Of a stretch of DNA of 64,000 nucleotides, positions 10,247 to 21,964 are shown in pieces. Under the pieces are notes generated by a model that worked only from the letters and a program-made list of their open reading frames with translations, did no database searches and was not told the DNA's origin. How positions within the stretch are numbered: the stretch's first letter is position 1; every line of letters starts with the position of its first letter. The position numbers and the translations under genes were made by a program. Origin of the DNA: Pratylenchus scribneri (lineage: Eukaryota; Nematoda; Chromadorea; Rhabditida; Pratylenchidae); assembly GCA_030063045.1 (NCBI GenBank), contig JAQSEB010000186.1, positions 1 to 64,000 on the forward strand, given 5' to 3'.

Positions 10247-13200
10247 ATGGAAAAGCAGCAAATTAATGCGCCGGAATTAACCACAATTCCTCAAAAACCT
10301 CATCTTTTGGAAATAAAACTTTCTCCTGCCATCATTGAATTAATTCGTCCATTTCTACGTTCATTTTTCACTGGCTCAACAATTTCATTAGATTGCCTTG
10401 ATCATTTTGTGAAATGTCTTAAAAAGAATCCCGAATTAGATTCGATTGTGTTTGGTTCACCGGCGAGAAAAACATTTCCTGGAAATTGGAAGCGGCAACG
10501 GGAAATATGCAAACAACTCATTCACAAAGTTTGCAATTAAATTTAAAAAAAATTTAGTTTCTACTTAAAATACGCTCTTATAATTTCAAGATTTCTGAGC
10601 CAAATTTTTGTATATTTTGGCTAATCTAAATAATCTATATATCATTTTTAAAAGTACAAAATTTTGAATCAAATGATCTAATGATTGGCCAATTTGATAA
10701 ACATTACAAAAAATTATGAATAAATTTGGTATTTCTGGGTTTTCTCTGTCCTGATGAACACTCCAAAATATTCTAATTTAATAAAAATTAGTCCTTGGAG
10801 TTGATTAATAATTACTTTAACTAATATAAGTTCTTTTTAATACCCTATCCATAAAAACTAGAATAGAACTACCCTATATGAGAATCAATTATCCGGAATG
10901 TTCAGATTTCTTGACAAAAATAATCAATTACTACTCAAAATTTAATTCGAAAAACACATTTTTGTGATGCTTTTCAATTTGACCTAAAAATTAAATCATT
11001 TGATTCGCCATTTTCTACATTTTGAAATGAAATTTTGAATTTGTTATCAAATATATAAAATTGATTGCTCAAAAACCTCGAGATTAAACAAATTGCATTG
11101 ATATAATTGATACCTTTAAAATATATTATTGAATTGATTATATTATCAACGATATGCAAAAGTGATGCCCCAAAAACCTTACAGATTATACAAATTGCAT
11201 TGATATAATTGAGACAAAAAATATATATTATTTCTTTTCGTTAGCTGGAAACTCTTCATATGGAACCGTCTGATACACTCTACGAATGCCTTTGCCAAAC
11301 AATGGCCAGTGGAAGTGATGAATATTTCTATCGAATTTTTCCTCTCAACTTTGACAATCTATGCAGCGATGATTACATTGTAATTCAAGAGGAAATGCAG
11401 CAAATTTCGCAGGGAACTACGGGACTTAGTTGTTGGCAGGTGTGTTGAGATGCATCAAAAATATCAAGTTTCATTAAATTTTTCAAAAATTTATTTTTTA
11501 GTAATTAATTACCAAAATATGAGCTTATTTCATGCCATATTTGGACATTTTTGATGCCATTATTTACAAATATGTGTGTGGGAGACCGACCTATTCAAAT
11601 AGTAAATGTTGACATTGGGCTAACAAAGGTTAGCATTAATGTTGGTTGATTGGGTAAAATGGAGGTCTAATTTATATTTAAAATTTCTCAAAACAACTCG
11701 AAAATTTTTCTAAATTCTATTTTTTTTATTTTTAGGCTTCATTTGTTCTGGCCGATTTTCTCCTTTCCCAATCCGATTCTCTAAACCAATTCAAATGCAT
11801 TCTGGAATTGGGCGCCGGCTGTGGACTGGCCGGAATTGCAGCAGCCAAATGTTGTTTAAGTAAAAATTCACCATCATCGACAAAAATTGTGCTCACCGAT
11901 TTGGCCGACAAAGTATTTTGCCGATTGCGCGAAAATGTGAAATTGAATTTTATAATGGAACACAACAATGGTTGAAAAATTAAACAAAAATTCGGATTAA
12001 ATTAATTCTAAAATTTTAAGTCGAAGTTAAATATTTGGACTGGACCAATTATCAAACAGATGAATTGCCGCCGGCGGATTTAATATTGGCCGCAGGTTTG
12101 CAGGATGCAAAAAATTCCCAAATTTCTCGAATTTTTTATATATTAATTTGCGCACTAGAATAGAAAATCTGCTCTCTATTAAATTTATAGAATTAAAAAT
12201 ATTTCTATAATTGTTTAAAAAATTAAAATAAATAATCAAATTTAATTAGCAAGATTTATTTCTAATAATTTAATTAGCTCATACCAATCTGACCCTTTTG
12301 CTTATTGACTTAACATATTTTATTGTAAATTAATTTGATGGGGACTTTGGTTTCGAAATTATGAAAAATCTCCAAAATTCATGCAGATGTTGTCTACGAT
12401 CCGACATTGTTTCCATCATTGATTCGCCTCCTTCATCATTTACTTCTTCCAAAAAGTTACGGCGGAGTTTCTCAAACAAATCCAATTGCCTATTTTGCCT
12501 GCACATGCCGTGACCCCAACACTCTCGAGGCATTTTTGCAATGCATAGGTAGATCGAAAAATTAAGTCTTTAAAAATCTTTCTAAAATTTGATAGGATAG
12601 TATTTATATTTAATTTGGCGATAAGAATTTAACGAAAAAAAGTATTGCCAAAATAATTATAATAGTTTAGGGGTTTATTCTATATTCACAAACCATATAT
12701 CATTTTAGATAGAATTGGTCAAATTCCATTAATGGTACATAATTTGTTATATTGGTCAAAATTACTATTTTAAACTGTTTAAAACCTATTTGTTTTATTT
12801 GAAAACTAATTTCGAATAGCTTAAATTAAACCCATAAGCCAGAACATAATCAAACGATTTTAGTCTTGATCTTGACCGGATCTATCGAATGATATAATTT
12901 TTGGGATTAAGATAAATTTCTAAACTGTTAAAATCTTATGGATAATTTCATTGTTATTATTTTTAATCAGATCAACATGGAATAAACATTCAAGCCAAAT
13001 GGGAACCTCGAGTGTTGTGGCATGATGCTGACAGCAAATACCAACATTCATTTGTGCGTGTTCAAACATCTAATAAAACTAATGATGATAAAGGGGAATT
13101 CAGCCGATACTTTGAACCAATTTTTTCTCCTCCAATTCCAAATTACTCATCCGTTCAAAATTTTAAAACCATAATTTTTGAATTCACTGTTTCCATTTAA
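10247..13200 (+). CDS. EEF2KMT: eEF2-lysine N-methyltransferase (FAM86/EEF2KMT-like)
   Basis: Six exons, 10247-10528, 11245-11439, 11736-11970, 12021-12095, 12387-12548 and 12971-13200, all GT-AG with matching phases, encode 392 residues. The order matches family 16 seven-beta-strand methyltransferases of the FAM86 type. There is a helical N-terminal domain ending in a segment like human FAM86 (KQLIHK, then MEPSDTLYECL). Next come QGTTGLSCWQ before the Rossmann fold, the S-adenosylmethionine-binding motif I LELGAGCGLAG, a post-I acidic residue in VLTDLAD, the motif AADVVYDP (the family's [DE]XX[YF]-like catalytic region), and a C-terminal part with CTCRDPNTLEAFL (the family reads FTxRNPxT). 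The expected role is trimethylation of a lysine of elongation factor 2 in the cytosol. It runs tail-to-tail with the PUR-repeat gene, whose stop lies only about 140 bp away. Function by family is confident; the exact target is inference. Confidence 0.9.
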
Positions 13201-13339
13201 AAGTTGTTCAAACAATTTATTTTTGTTATTATAAACTTCTATATATTGATGGATGCTATTTTAAAATTAAAAATGAATAAAAAAAATAATAATACTAGAA
13301 TAAAATAACAATCTAAAAAATGGCAGGACAAAAAATGAA

Positions 13340-16300
13340 TCATTTTATATTTTCTTCATTTCTATTGGATTCATCATAATCAGCCAATATTTCGGTCATT
13401 GTCTCCATCAACCAAATGAATATGTCAATTGGAATGGGCCCAAGCAATTGCTTTGGTTTGTGCATCTTGTCAACCTCGTTTGGCATTGTTTGGAGTCTAA
13501 AGTCAAATTGCTGGTTCTGACTTGAATGTATTTCCAATTTGTAATCGTAGTTGATGCCTTTGACCAATTGTTGACAAATCATTGATGACTTAAAAATTAA
13601 AATGATTAATAAAGTATATTGAATTAATGGCTTATTGCTTTAGAATGAAAACTATATAAGAATTTCTTACTAATGTTTTTTTTTATAAATGAGTGAATGA
13701 ATACCTGATTCGGGCCGATTAAAAGAACGGAGGTCCGCTTTTCTTGTAGCTCATTGAAGAGCGCGCGCATTGCATCGATCAGGCGGTATGCATCCTCTGG
13801 CACCGGAATATTTGGAAATTGGATGAAATGGTGGCCATCTCTCCTAATATGATATATCTGGAAAAATTTTTTTTAAGTATTTTTGCTTTATTTAATAAAT
13901 AATGCAATGACCAATGACGCACCTGCGCAATCCGAATGAATTTTTGGCCACTTTTGTCTTGAGAAAAATCAACATTGATTTGCCTGTCCCGCGATTCAAT
14001 GTCCACCCTATATTCCTCTGTTTCGCGTCGAATTAGTCCTCTAAACAATTTATTGGCTTTTCCTTTGTAAGCAGTTTGTCCTTTTCCATAAACTGAATTT
14101 ATCAAAGGGTAGTTATTTTTCAAATTGTTTTCAATCTTTTTTACCGTTATTAAATTCCAATGATCCTTCGGTAAGGCATGTTTGTTTTTGAGAACTGAAA
14201 ATATGTATAATTTGGCCAGCCAATTTTGTGAGAAGGGGCATCTATTTATTTTTTTCTCATGATTAAGGAAAGAAATTCAAAACAAAAATAAAACCATTTT
14301 TCAGAAAGAAAAGCAAAAATAAAAGGCTTAAATATCAGGGTGTAGGAAATAATGCCTAATTCATATAGCGCCGAAAAATAGGTATTCATAGTTCATACCT
14401 TTTCAATAGTTCGGCCATTTGCTCCTTCAACCAATGAAATACGTTCATTGGAATTGGCCCATATAATTTGCTCGATTTATGCCATTTGTTAGCCTCGGTT
14501 GCTATTGTTTCGAGTTTAAATTCCAATTCTTTTGAAACATGTGATTTGATAATTTGCAATTTGTAATCGTAGAAAAGGCCGCCTTTGATAAGTTGGTGAC
14601 ATATTATAGTCTTAAAAGAAAAACAAGGAATTGCAAACATTTCTTATTTAGTAGAATCTTATGATTAAATTTGGAAAAAAAATAAGATGAATTTGTAGAT
14701 GTAAAAATAAAGATATAAATAACCTAAATGTATCAATTACAATTCGTGTGCATCAGGGCTGGGTATCGTATCGTTTATCGTTATCGTATATCGTGAAATA
14801 TCGTGTTTTTGGCACATATCGTTTATCGTTATCGTCTATCGTTTTTCCGGGATTATCGTGCGAAATACACCCCCTAAAAATGACTTTCCGGAAGAAAATT
14901 TTTTTTTGATTTTTTGAGGACAAAGCCATTTTTGGCTTGAATTTTCCCTTGGCGGGGCCATTTTTGGCTTGAATTTTCCCTTGGCGGGGCCATTTTTGGC
15001 TTGAATTTTCCCCTGGCGGGGCCATTTTTGGTAATTATTTTCGGCCATAGCCCAAAACTTGGCTTTATAATTAAAATTTTGTGCAATTTTTGTATCGATC
15101 ATTTAAAATAATAAAAAAGTACAAAAAATAGAAATCTGGCCCTTCTTCCCTCATCAGATAATTTTTTTGGCTAAATGCTAAAGCCCTGCTGGACTATTAG
15201 CTGCTTATAATTAGGCTTTTTGTTTTTTTAAACAGCTAAACAATATTTTATTAATTTAAGAAAGGGTTTGAAAATTGTAAACGTTAAAATTTTTTTTCAT
15301 CAGCACTATTAAAAAATTTTGATTTTAATTACTTAGAAAAAAATTTCAAAAAAAATCGTTATCGTTATCGTTTATCGTGAAATATCGTGTTTTTGGCCCA
15401 TTTTATTATCGTATCGTAATCGTGATCGTGTTTTGGAAACCTATCGTTTATCGTTATCGTGTATCGTTTTTTATTTTTCGATTTTGCCCAGCCCTGGTGT
15501 GCATGCTCCACAATGTTTTATGGTATAAAAAGTAACGTCAGGTTTTAAAAAAATATATAAACTTTTTTTATTTTTTTTATTTGTCATTAAAAAATTTCAT
15601 ATGGAAATTTCTAGAAAGTGAATATGACTTACCCCTAGAGGGATGTCATTCGGAATTTGAAGGTTGAGATATTTTTCTTGCAAAACATTGTAAAGGTTGT
15701 CCATTGCATCGAACAAGCGATTTGCATCCGCCGGCATTGGAATTGATGGGAAATTTATGAATTTTTTGTTGTCTTCTCCAATATCCTTTGATGAATCCAA
15801 TTTGTTGAATTTCTTAGTAATTCAGAGATTAAATTTTATAAATGAAATAAGTATAAAATTGTAGAGAACTAGGTTTGAAAAATTATATCATTTGAGTGAG
15901 TGTTCGATTTTCAAAAAAAAAAGCAGTAATAAAGAAATATGTTCTAATTTAATGACAAAGAAGTGTTCCAAAATAAATTTTTATCTCATTTTGAATTTTT
16001 TTTTTATTGAGATTCATTCCGTGATTGTAATTGTAATTTTCATTGCAAAAAAGTGCAATTGTAATTGCGATTGTAATTTTCATTGGGAAAAAGTGCAATT
16101 GTAATTGCGATTGTAATTTTCATTGTGAAAAAGTGCAATTGTAATTGCGATTGTAGTTTTCATTGCGAAAAAGTGCAATTGTAATTGCGATTGTAATTTT
16201 CATTGGAAAAAAGTGCAATTGTAATTGCGATTGTAATTTTTATTGGGAAAAAGTGCAATTGTAATTGCGATTGTAATTTTTATTGGAAAAAAGTGCAATT

Positions 16301-19300
16301 GTAATTGCGATTGTAATTTTTATTGGGAAAAAGTGCAATTGTAATTGCGATTGTAATTTTCATTGGGAAAAAGTGCAATTGTAATTGCGATTGTAATTTT
16401 CAATGTGAAAAAGTGCAATTGTAATTGCGATTGTAATTTTCATTGGGAAAAAGTGCAATTGTAATTGCGATTGTAATTTTCATTGGAAAAAAGTGCAATT
16501 GTAATTGCGATTGTAATTTTTATTGGGAAAAAGTGCAATTGTAATTGCGATTGTAATTTTTATTGGAAAAAAGTGCAATTGTAATTGCGATTGTAATTTT
16601 TATTGGGAAAAAGTGCAATTGTAATTGCGATTGTAATTTTTATTGGGAAAAAGTGCAATTGTAATTGCGATTGTAATTTTCATTGTGAAAAAGTGCAATT
16701 GTAATTGCGATTGTAATTTTCATTGGAAAAAAGTGCAATTGTAATTGCGATTGTAATTTTTATTGGAAAAAAGTGCAATTGTAATTGCGATTGTAATTTT
16801 TATTGGGAAAAAGTGCAATTGTAATTGCGATTGTAATTTTCGTAATTTTGAATTGTAATTGTAATTTACATTTAAAATTGTTATTTGTAAAATTCAATTG
16901 AAATTTTTTTATGCATTCCTCTTTTTTTATTCAGAGGTCTTTTTAAACTTATTTGCAATAGATTATACGAAAGTATGATGACTATTAAAGAGCAAAATAA
17001 TTTATTTAAATTACCCACCTGCACAAATTGAATGAATTCTACTCCTCGTTTGTTTCGTTGCAACTCAATTGTAATTTGCCTATCATGCTTTTCATTAAAG
17101 ATATTGGCACTATAGTCTAATGTTTCTTGTCGGATTGTTTCCCATTTTCCTTTATTCCTTTCTTTCGTAGTTGTCAGAGCATTCGGACTTGAATCTGAAA
17201 AGATATAAATATTTTATTTTGAATTGAATGGTAAATTTAAGTGTGAAAAATAATAAAAAATGAATTCGCAAAAATTTACCATCTTCTCGTGATATCCATT
17301 TTGGAATTGTTGAAAGAGGCGGTTCAATTTGTTGGGTTCCATCAAATTCTGCCAGCATTTTGACCATTTGTTCCCGTAACAAAGGAAGTAATCGGATTGG
17401 CGCGTGCAATTCTTTCGGTTTATGTTTTGGAAATGCAGCAGTTGTAATTGATTCCAATGTAAATTCCAATTCCAATAGACTATTTTGATTTTGATTTGGA
17501 CGAATGCCGAGTTTAAAATCATAGAGAAGACCGCCACATACTCTGACGAATATGGGAGAATTTGGAGGCTGAAAAAAATAAAATTATTATTTATTATAAT
17601 TATCAATTCATTATACATAATTTAAAAAATGTTATTTCTCTATTTATGGTGTTGTATTTATTTTATGTTATTTTCGGCATTCCTTACTATCTTACGAATT
17701 GGGGTCCAGAATAAAATTATTTTTCATGCATTATTTTCTGCGATTTTGAGAATGTTGTGCACTAATAAGATATCATTTATTTTATTAAAAATTTCTGCAA
17801 AAAGGAGGAATAATTTTTTTTCTTCTGGAAAACAGATGGGAATTAATCCATTCTGGAAAATTATTGGTGCGGAGACGGAGATGCCAAAATATGATAAAAA
17901 AAAAATAGATGATGAGTTTGTGCTTAACAGCCTAGAAATCGCAGAAAGTTCTTTTTTGAAAAAATTCTAGGACCTGACTCATAAAATTGTTTTTTTTTGA
18001 TTTGATCAATAATTTAAAATTCTCCAAAAATAATTAAATATTTCTCATTAAATTTTCATTCTTTTATTTTCGAACCTTTTCATTTTCGACAATTTTTCTC
18101 AATAATTCATCCATTGCTTTGACAAATTTATATGCATCTTCGGGTACATAAATGCGCACGAATTTATGATCGGTGAAGGATAGCTATTTAAATAAATTTA
18201 TTTTTTTTAAATATTTGTAATATAATTTGCTTACACGCGTGAGTAAGAAGATCCATTTTCTTCTATTTTTATGGCTCAATATAATCTGTAATATCTTTGT
18301 TTCTTGATCATAATCCATATATTCCAGATTTTCTGTATGCAATTCGATTACATCGACTCTTCTGTTTTTTGTATGCAAATCAATTTTTTCAGCTCTTCTG
18401 GAATTTAATCGATTGATTTTTTTAATGATTAAGAAATCATTTACTCGAAGTTTTCTCTGATTAATTCGGGTTCTGTTCCCTGTTTACTCACTGCATCTTG
18501 TGATTGGCCTAATTTATGGGACGAAGAAATCATCTGAAAATAATATAATTTAAATACCATAAATATTTGTAATCCAAACTAATATATCCGCCATTTGTTG
18601 CTGTAACCAATGGAACACATCGATTGGAACTGGGTCATTTAATTTGGTTGGCACATGCTTTCCCCTTGAAAATGTTTGCATCCCAAAATTCATTTGCTTA
18701 TTTGGGCATGAATTGAGTTCCAATTTATAATCAAAATCAATGCCTTTGAGAGATTGTTGACAAATAATCGATGACTTAAATATGAAATTTTTCATTTTTA
18801 TTGAGGCAATTTTTCACCCAATTTTAATTTTTCCTAGAAGTAATTTTTGACATCTAGAAAACAGTTTTAGAGACCTTACAAAACTTAAATCAATTTGTAG
18901 ATCTTATTGAGATGCATTAAATGGTATATAATTTGTCATGGTTTAGTCATAATTAATCCAGTTTTTGGTTTTAAACATTTTGATTTAGGGCCAAAACTCG
19001 ATATTTTATGTAGCATTCGAAGCATCCAGATGAGATCAACTAATTGGTAACGGTTTGCAAGGTCCAAAACTGGTTTCTGATTTATTAGAAATCAAAAATT
19101 ACTTTTTTTTTGGGGGGGGGGGGGAAATATGAGCTTTTCCATTTTTATTTTATAATTGTGAATAAACTTGATTCTGGTCAATTGGCATTTGTTTTTGTAA
19201 ATCATTGGACATTGCTTGCATTGTGTCCAGCAAAGGAGGGGCATCTTCGATGGGAATATGCGCAAAATTAAAAAGTAGCTTTTTGACATTCTCATCGACC

Positions 19301-20560
19301 AGCCGAATATCAAATGCCTAAAATTTTTTTTGCTTCTTCATTATGAATGTTTTTATAAATGGGAAACCTGCACAATTCGGATGTATTCTTTGCCACTTTC
19401 TCCTTGACAATATTCAATTTGTATTTTCCTGTCCTGCGGTTTATCATCAACTTTATAGTAAAATGTGTCGCGATAAAGTTCTATTCCATGTTGTTGTTCA
19501 ACATTTTTTCCTATTAATTAGTAATTTTGTACAATTATGTAAATTAAGTAAATTGACAACCAGTTTCTTCCATTATCCATTTTGGTAATGCTGAAGGAGG
19601 TGGCCCAATTTGCTGTGTTCCATCAAATTCCGCAAGTAATTTGGCCATTTGATCACGAAACAAAGGAAGTGATCGAATTGGCAAAGCCATTAACTGTTTT
19701 TGTCTTTCGATTGGTATCATTGTAAATTGCAGTTGGCCATATTTTTTGTTTGGGCCGATTTCCAATTTGTAATTGTAATAAAGACCACCCATTATGCATA
19801 TTTGGCAAATTGGATGCTAAATAAAATTTGGAATTTTATAAGATATTAAGAAAACATTTTATAAAACAAACATTGTCTTCACTGCTAGCAAGTTTTCTCA
19901 TCAATGAATCCATCGCTTTAATCCACAAATATGCATCTTTTGGCACAGAAATGTTCGCCGGAAAGTGGTAATTATCAAAAGGAATCTTATAATTATAAAA
20001 AATAGGTGAGGTAATAACTATAAAATAAGCATACTTTTTGGCACAAATGAATCCATTTGTTTCCATTCTTATCGCGTATAATTCTAATTTCCAAAAGATT
20101 TTGTTGACTTTCCAATGAAAAATTCAGCATTTTGATTCCCAATGTCACAGATTTATTCTTCTTTTCTTTGCTTTGCCTGGATTTAATTAATTAATGATGG
20201 AAATTATCATAAAATCCTTAACCTCAATATCGAAAAATCAATCTTTGCTCGGTGTTTTTTCATATCAAAATCATTATTCAGTGTTTTTTGCAATATTCGG
20301 AATGGAAAAGATGAGGAAAAGAGATTAAACTGAAAAATTTTATTGTTTTCGTAATTACGCTAATTAAATTTTAAGAAAACCTGTTGCTTTTGAATATGTA
20401 AATTTGTGGTTTTCCCATTAATTTCTTCGCGTAAGAATTTGCAAAATGTTCTTTTTGAGTAGTTTGAATAGCGGAATCGAAAAAAATAGCAATGATTAAA
20501 GTTGCGAAGATTAGAATTTGTAAAATTGCGAGTCAATATCAATAGCCTTCTTTTGTCCAT
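13340..20560 (-). CDS. Ten-repeat PUR-alpha-like protein (paralogue A)
   Basis: Nineteen exons on the minus strand: 20560-20381, 20329-20223, 20176-20035, 19985-19872, 19816-19561, 19510-19368, 19317-19168, 18774-18580, 18533-18445, 18397-18235, 18183-18076, 17568-17280, 17194-17019, 15812-15633, 14610-14399, 14194-14145, 14092-13923, 13857-13705 and 13588-13340. Every phase matches, giving 1041 residues. The N-terminus is rich in Arg, Ser and aromatic residues without acids, like a mitochondrial presequence. The body alternates two repeat types. Type a, usually split over two exons, has strands like RQINVDFSQDKSGQKFIRIAQ-end and then FPNIPVPEDAYRLIDAMRAL. Type b lies in one exon, with YDYKLEI strands and a PIPIDIFIWL helix. 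Type a aligns by eye with PUR repeats of Pur-alpha ([20 protein letters not shown], then strand and helix). Nucleic-acid binding is therefore inferred. The residues contacting DNA are not demonstrably conserved, and a nematode-only family is the alternative. Confidence 0.85.
14754..15496. mobile_element. hAT-like non-autonomous element in PUR-A intron
   Basis: The element is 743 bp and is bounded by exact 8-bp direct repeats GTGTGCAT at 14746-14753 and 15497-15504. Terminal inverted repeats start CAGGGCTGGG at both ends. Subterminal regions hold many ATCGTTTATCGTTATCG words in both orientations, and the centre has three tandem copies of a roughly 32-bp GGCCATTTTTGGC-containing unit (about 14926-15030). 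The 8-bp duplication and CAGGG termini are hAT hallmarks. No transposase is encoded. The element sits in the intron between the exons at 15812-15633 and 14610-14399. Confidence 0.85.
16018..16848. repeat. 40-bp minisatellite in PUR-A intron
   Basis: About 20 head-to-tail copies of a 40-bp unit built on GTGCAATTGTAATTGCGATT, differing at a few positions (CATTGGG, TATTGGA, CATTGTG variants). It fills the intron between the two halves of a type-a repeat (exons 17194-17019 and 15812-15633). The same unit occupies the equivalent intron of the paralogue at 35190-35875. Confidence 0.95.
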
Positions 20561-20952
20561 ATTTTCTGAAATTTTGAATGTTTTAAAATACTTATATTTG
20601 ACAAGTCAGTGGTCAAATCATAATTCAGAACACACATCAAAATGTTAGTCAAAACTCCTTCAAAACAACTGCAGCTATTTTCATTTGATCTTCTAGTGAT
20701 AGTGAGGGCAGAGAAAAATACTTAAAATGCCTAATAAATAATAATAAAAAGTCTAGTCTAAAAAAACTGCATCGGGAAGAGCCCAATTTGTCGCCGGTCG
20801 GCCGGTTGTTGCGGCATCAATATTTTAAAAATTTTTTAAAATTTACCTATTTGAATATTGACCAAAAATTTAAAACAATTCATTTTTTAGGCTTATTTAA
20901 TATTTATTCCTCAAATCTATCAATCAATTTATTTAATTTAAACAACAACAAA
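20561..20952. promoter_or_regulatory. Short bidirectional 5' region
   Basis: Only about 390 bp separate the divergent starts of PUR-repeat paralogue A (minus) and the F-box gene (plus), so both promoters or trans-splice sites must lie here. No specific motif is identified. Confidence 0.4.
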
Positions 20953-21664
20953 ATGAATATTAATCAGCTTCCTCCAGAATTATTGGTATTGTAAAATGCA
21001 CATAAAATGACATTTTTGTTATTTTTAGGTTCGGATTTTTTCTAATATTGATGATTTCACTGAAAAAATTGCACTGGAACGAGTTTGCAGGCATTGGCGT
21101 CGAACTGTTTCCGTGAATTGGAACGCAACCAGAACTTGTCCAGTTCCATTGGTTTGATTTTTGATAATATAATAAAAGGCTACCTAAATTTTGTGTCAAA
21201 ATATTAACAATCTTTTAAGCTAATGAAACTTTAAATATCAAATTAAACTCTCTCCGTTGTGCATTTTGCTATCAAAATATTTGATAAAAACATATTTGCC
21301 CATATAGAAGACTGCCCAATTTTGGTTTAATTTCCACTCTTTGGTCGTTTTACAAATTTCACTTATATATCTATATATTAATCTAAATTCGGGCTGTAAA
21401 ATAAAAAGAAATTTGCAAACTTGAAGCGAATATTAAATTAGAAAAAAAGTGAATTGATTAGATGCGCAAAATTCGGATACATAAATTTTATGCCATTAAT
21501 AATATTTAAATTTTAACCAATAGGATAACAAAGAAACCCTCGGCCTTGTATTGAATCGTTGCGGCTTGCGGGGAGTGGTTGGAGGAATTATGGCTTCAAT
21601 ATTTTGACATTGACGAGAAATTGGTCAAGCAAATGGCAAAACGAATGAGATGTTTAAAACATTT

Positions 21665-21941
21665 TGTTGTGTATGGGGATTGATTTAAACCCAAACAACA
21701 ATTAAGAAATAATAATAAAGTTTTATTCAATGAATTGCGAATAAATAATAAAATAATAATCAATAATGAATTGGGAATGAATTGGCTTGGATTTAGAATG
21801 AATTGGTCAAGTCACAAAGACTGGATGATTTGGCTGGGAATTGGGCGCCTTAAATAACAAAATGCTAGGGGTGGAAACATGTGATGAGAGAGGGATGGAT
21901 GAATTGTCATTTAAATTTAATTTATTCACCAATACCCAACA
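21665..21941 (-). repeat. Left LTR (3' LTR of minus-strand element)
   Basis: 277 bp, beginning TGTTGTG and ending CCCAACA. It differs from the right LTR by a single A/G difference around 21804. It carries the AATAAA-rich stretch expected of an LTR. Confidence 0.93.
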
Positions 21942-21964
21942 TCTCCCCCTTCAATTCGGAAAAG

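Noticed and set aside
10974..11159. Minus-strand frame in methyltransferase intron 1
   Set aside because: Inside an intron whose flanking exons match the FAM86 N-terminal domain without a break; AT-rich composition only.
14753..15102. Frames rich in PRQGKIQAKNG-type repeats
   Set aside because: They come from the three-copy internal repeat of the hAT-like element and are not conserved coding sequence.
15892..16104. Plus-strand frame entering the 40-bp minisatellite
   Set aside because: It is produced by the repeat itself, and the homologous array in PUR-B does not keep it open in the same way.
16018..16848. CRISPR-like array
   Set aside because: The units are contiguous 40-bp tandem copies with no unique spacers, in a spliced eukaryotic intron.
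17629..17970. 113-codon plus-strand frame between PUR-A exons
   Set aside because: It lies antisense in an AT-rich intron, has no homology by eye, and its composition is that of chance frames in this DNA.
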